From JBOFFI01 sp051657245 (GTDB lineage Bacteria; Pseudomonadota; Alphaproteobacteria; Holosporales; JBOFFI01): 6,118 nt of DNA. The stretch covers positions 1 to 6,118 of the forward strand of contig JBOFKI010000053.1 of the NCBI GenBank assembly GCA_051657245.1, in the 5' to 3' direction. Positions 5,688 to 6,118 of the stretch are shown here, in pieces; position 1 is the stretch's first letter, and each line of letters opens with the position of its first letter. Below the pieces are notes generated by a model. That model worked only from the letters and a program-made list of their open reading frames with translations. It did not search any database and was not told the DNA's origin. Position numbers and translations under genes: made by a program.

Positions 5688-6118
5688 TTAGGCTGGCAGG
5701 TCAAAAAGGGTCTTTTGCTCCACGGAGGGAAGCCCCAGGTGCTCATAGGCCGAAGTGCTCAGCATTCTCCCCCGAGGTGTACGCTGTAAAAGCCCCTGCT
5801 GAATCAAGTAAGGCTCTATCACCTCTTCCAAGGTGTCGCGCGGCTCTGCCAAAGCTGCTGCAAGGGTTTCAACCCCAACGGGGCCACCTTGGAAATGCTC
5901 TACCAGATATGTCAGATACTTCCGATCCAAGGCGTCTAAACCCCGACCGTCCACTTCCAATTTCCCCAAAGCCACATCGGCGATTTCAGCATCAATTTCT
6001 GAAGCTTGCTGTACCAGGGCAAAATCCCCCACACGGCGCAAAAGCCGAAGGGCAATCCGCGGAGTTCCTCTGGCACGTTTTGCAATCTCAAGGCTTCCAC
6101 TTTTGCTAAGGGGGATTT
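5688..6118 (-). CDS. ruvB: RuvB, Holliday junction branch-migration helicase, C-terminal part
   Basis: The gene enters from the right edge; 142 codons and the TAA stop are visible, roughly the last 40 percent of a protein usually near 340 residues. RuvB hexamers are AAA+ motors that, with RuvA, drive branch migration of Holliday junctions for RuvC cleavage. The visible part begins within the small AAA+ lid domain: EIAKRARGTPRIALRLLRR contains the sensor-2 arginine of the GTPRI motif. The C-terminal winged-helix DNA-binding domain follows, with GLDALDRKYLTYLVEHFQGG, PVGVETLAAALAEPRDTLEE and PYLIQQGLLQRTPRGRML, very close to E. coli RuvB. It ends with a short tail, HLGLPSVEQKTLFDLPA. Walker A and B lie outside the window. 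No frame break is seen. The position directly ahead of ybgC-tolQRA is common in alphaproteobacteria. Confidence 0.97.
   Translation of the reverse strand, partial: IPLSKSGSLEIAKRARGTPRIALRLLRRVGDFALVQQASEIDAEIADVALGKLEVDGRGLDALDRKYLTYLVEHFQGGPVGVETLAAALAEPRDTLEEVIEPYLIQQGLLQRTPRGRMLSTSAYEHLGLPSVEQKTLFDLPA

Noticed and set aside
5507..6109. Plus-strand open frame of 200 codons
   Set aside because: It is antisense to ybgC and ruvB, both secure genes, and its product has no recognisable domain.

Overview
All convincing genes in this window lie on the minus strand. They read from the right edge to the left: ruvB (its C-terminal end), ybgC, tolQ, tolR, tolA, a YheS-like ABC-F ATPase, a broken gene for an exported protein of unknown family, and the first codons of an IS transposase at the left edge. 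No tRNA, rRNA, CRISPR array or convincing plus-strand gene is visible. The order ruvB-ybgC-tolQRA and the protein sequences suggest an alphaproteobacterium. The decayed gene beside an IS element and the AT-rich left third suggest a host-associated or genome-degrading lineage, perhaps Holosporales- or Rickettsiales-like. That placement is an inference, because no marker gene here fixes the taxon.

Region 3014-6118 looks like one transcription unit. RuvB is the Holliday-junction helicase motor. It is followed at 15 bp by the Tol-associated acyl-CoA thioesterase YbgC, then the TolQ-TolR proton channel and the TolA energy transducer of the cell envelope. Spacing is tight (15, 37, 0 and 15 bp) and tolQ and tolR abut as TAG-ATG. 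The usual next genes, tolB and pal, do not follow tolA.

Region 1334-2893 encodes a two-ATPase-domain ABC-F protein, 121 bp past the tolA stop, most like YheS but ending right after the second ATPase domain. Such proteins act on ribosomes and are not membrane transporters.

Region 1-1265 is the most unusual part. An open frame with a clear signal peptide is stopped by TGA after 100 codons. The same frame then continues for about 220 codons with no usable start codon, and a second reading frame takes over near 405. Restoring one base near 410 and reading through the TGA gives one protein of about 385 residues. Its 3' end appears to be cut by an IS whose putative terminal repeat lies near 122-138 and whose transposase begins at 76 with a strong ribosome binding site. 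The simplest reading is a pseudogene with three lesions; UGA readthrough (UGA-C context) is a less likely alternative.
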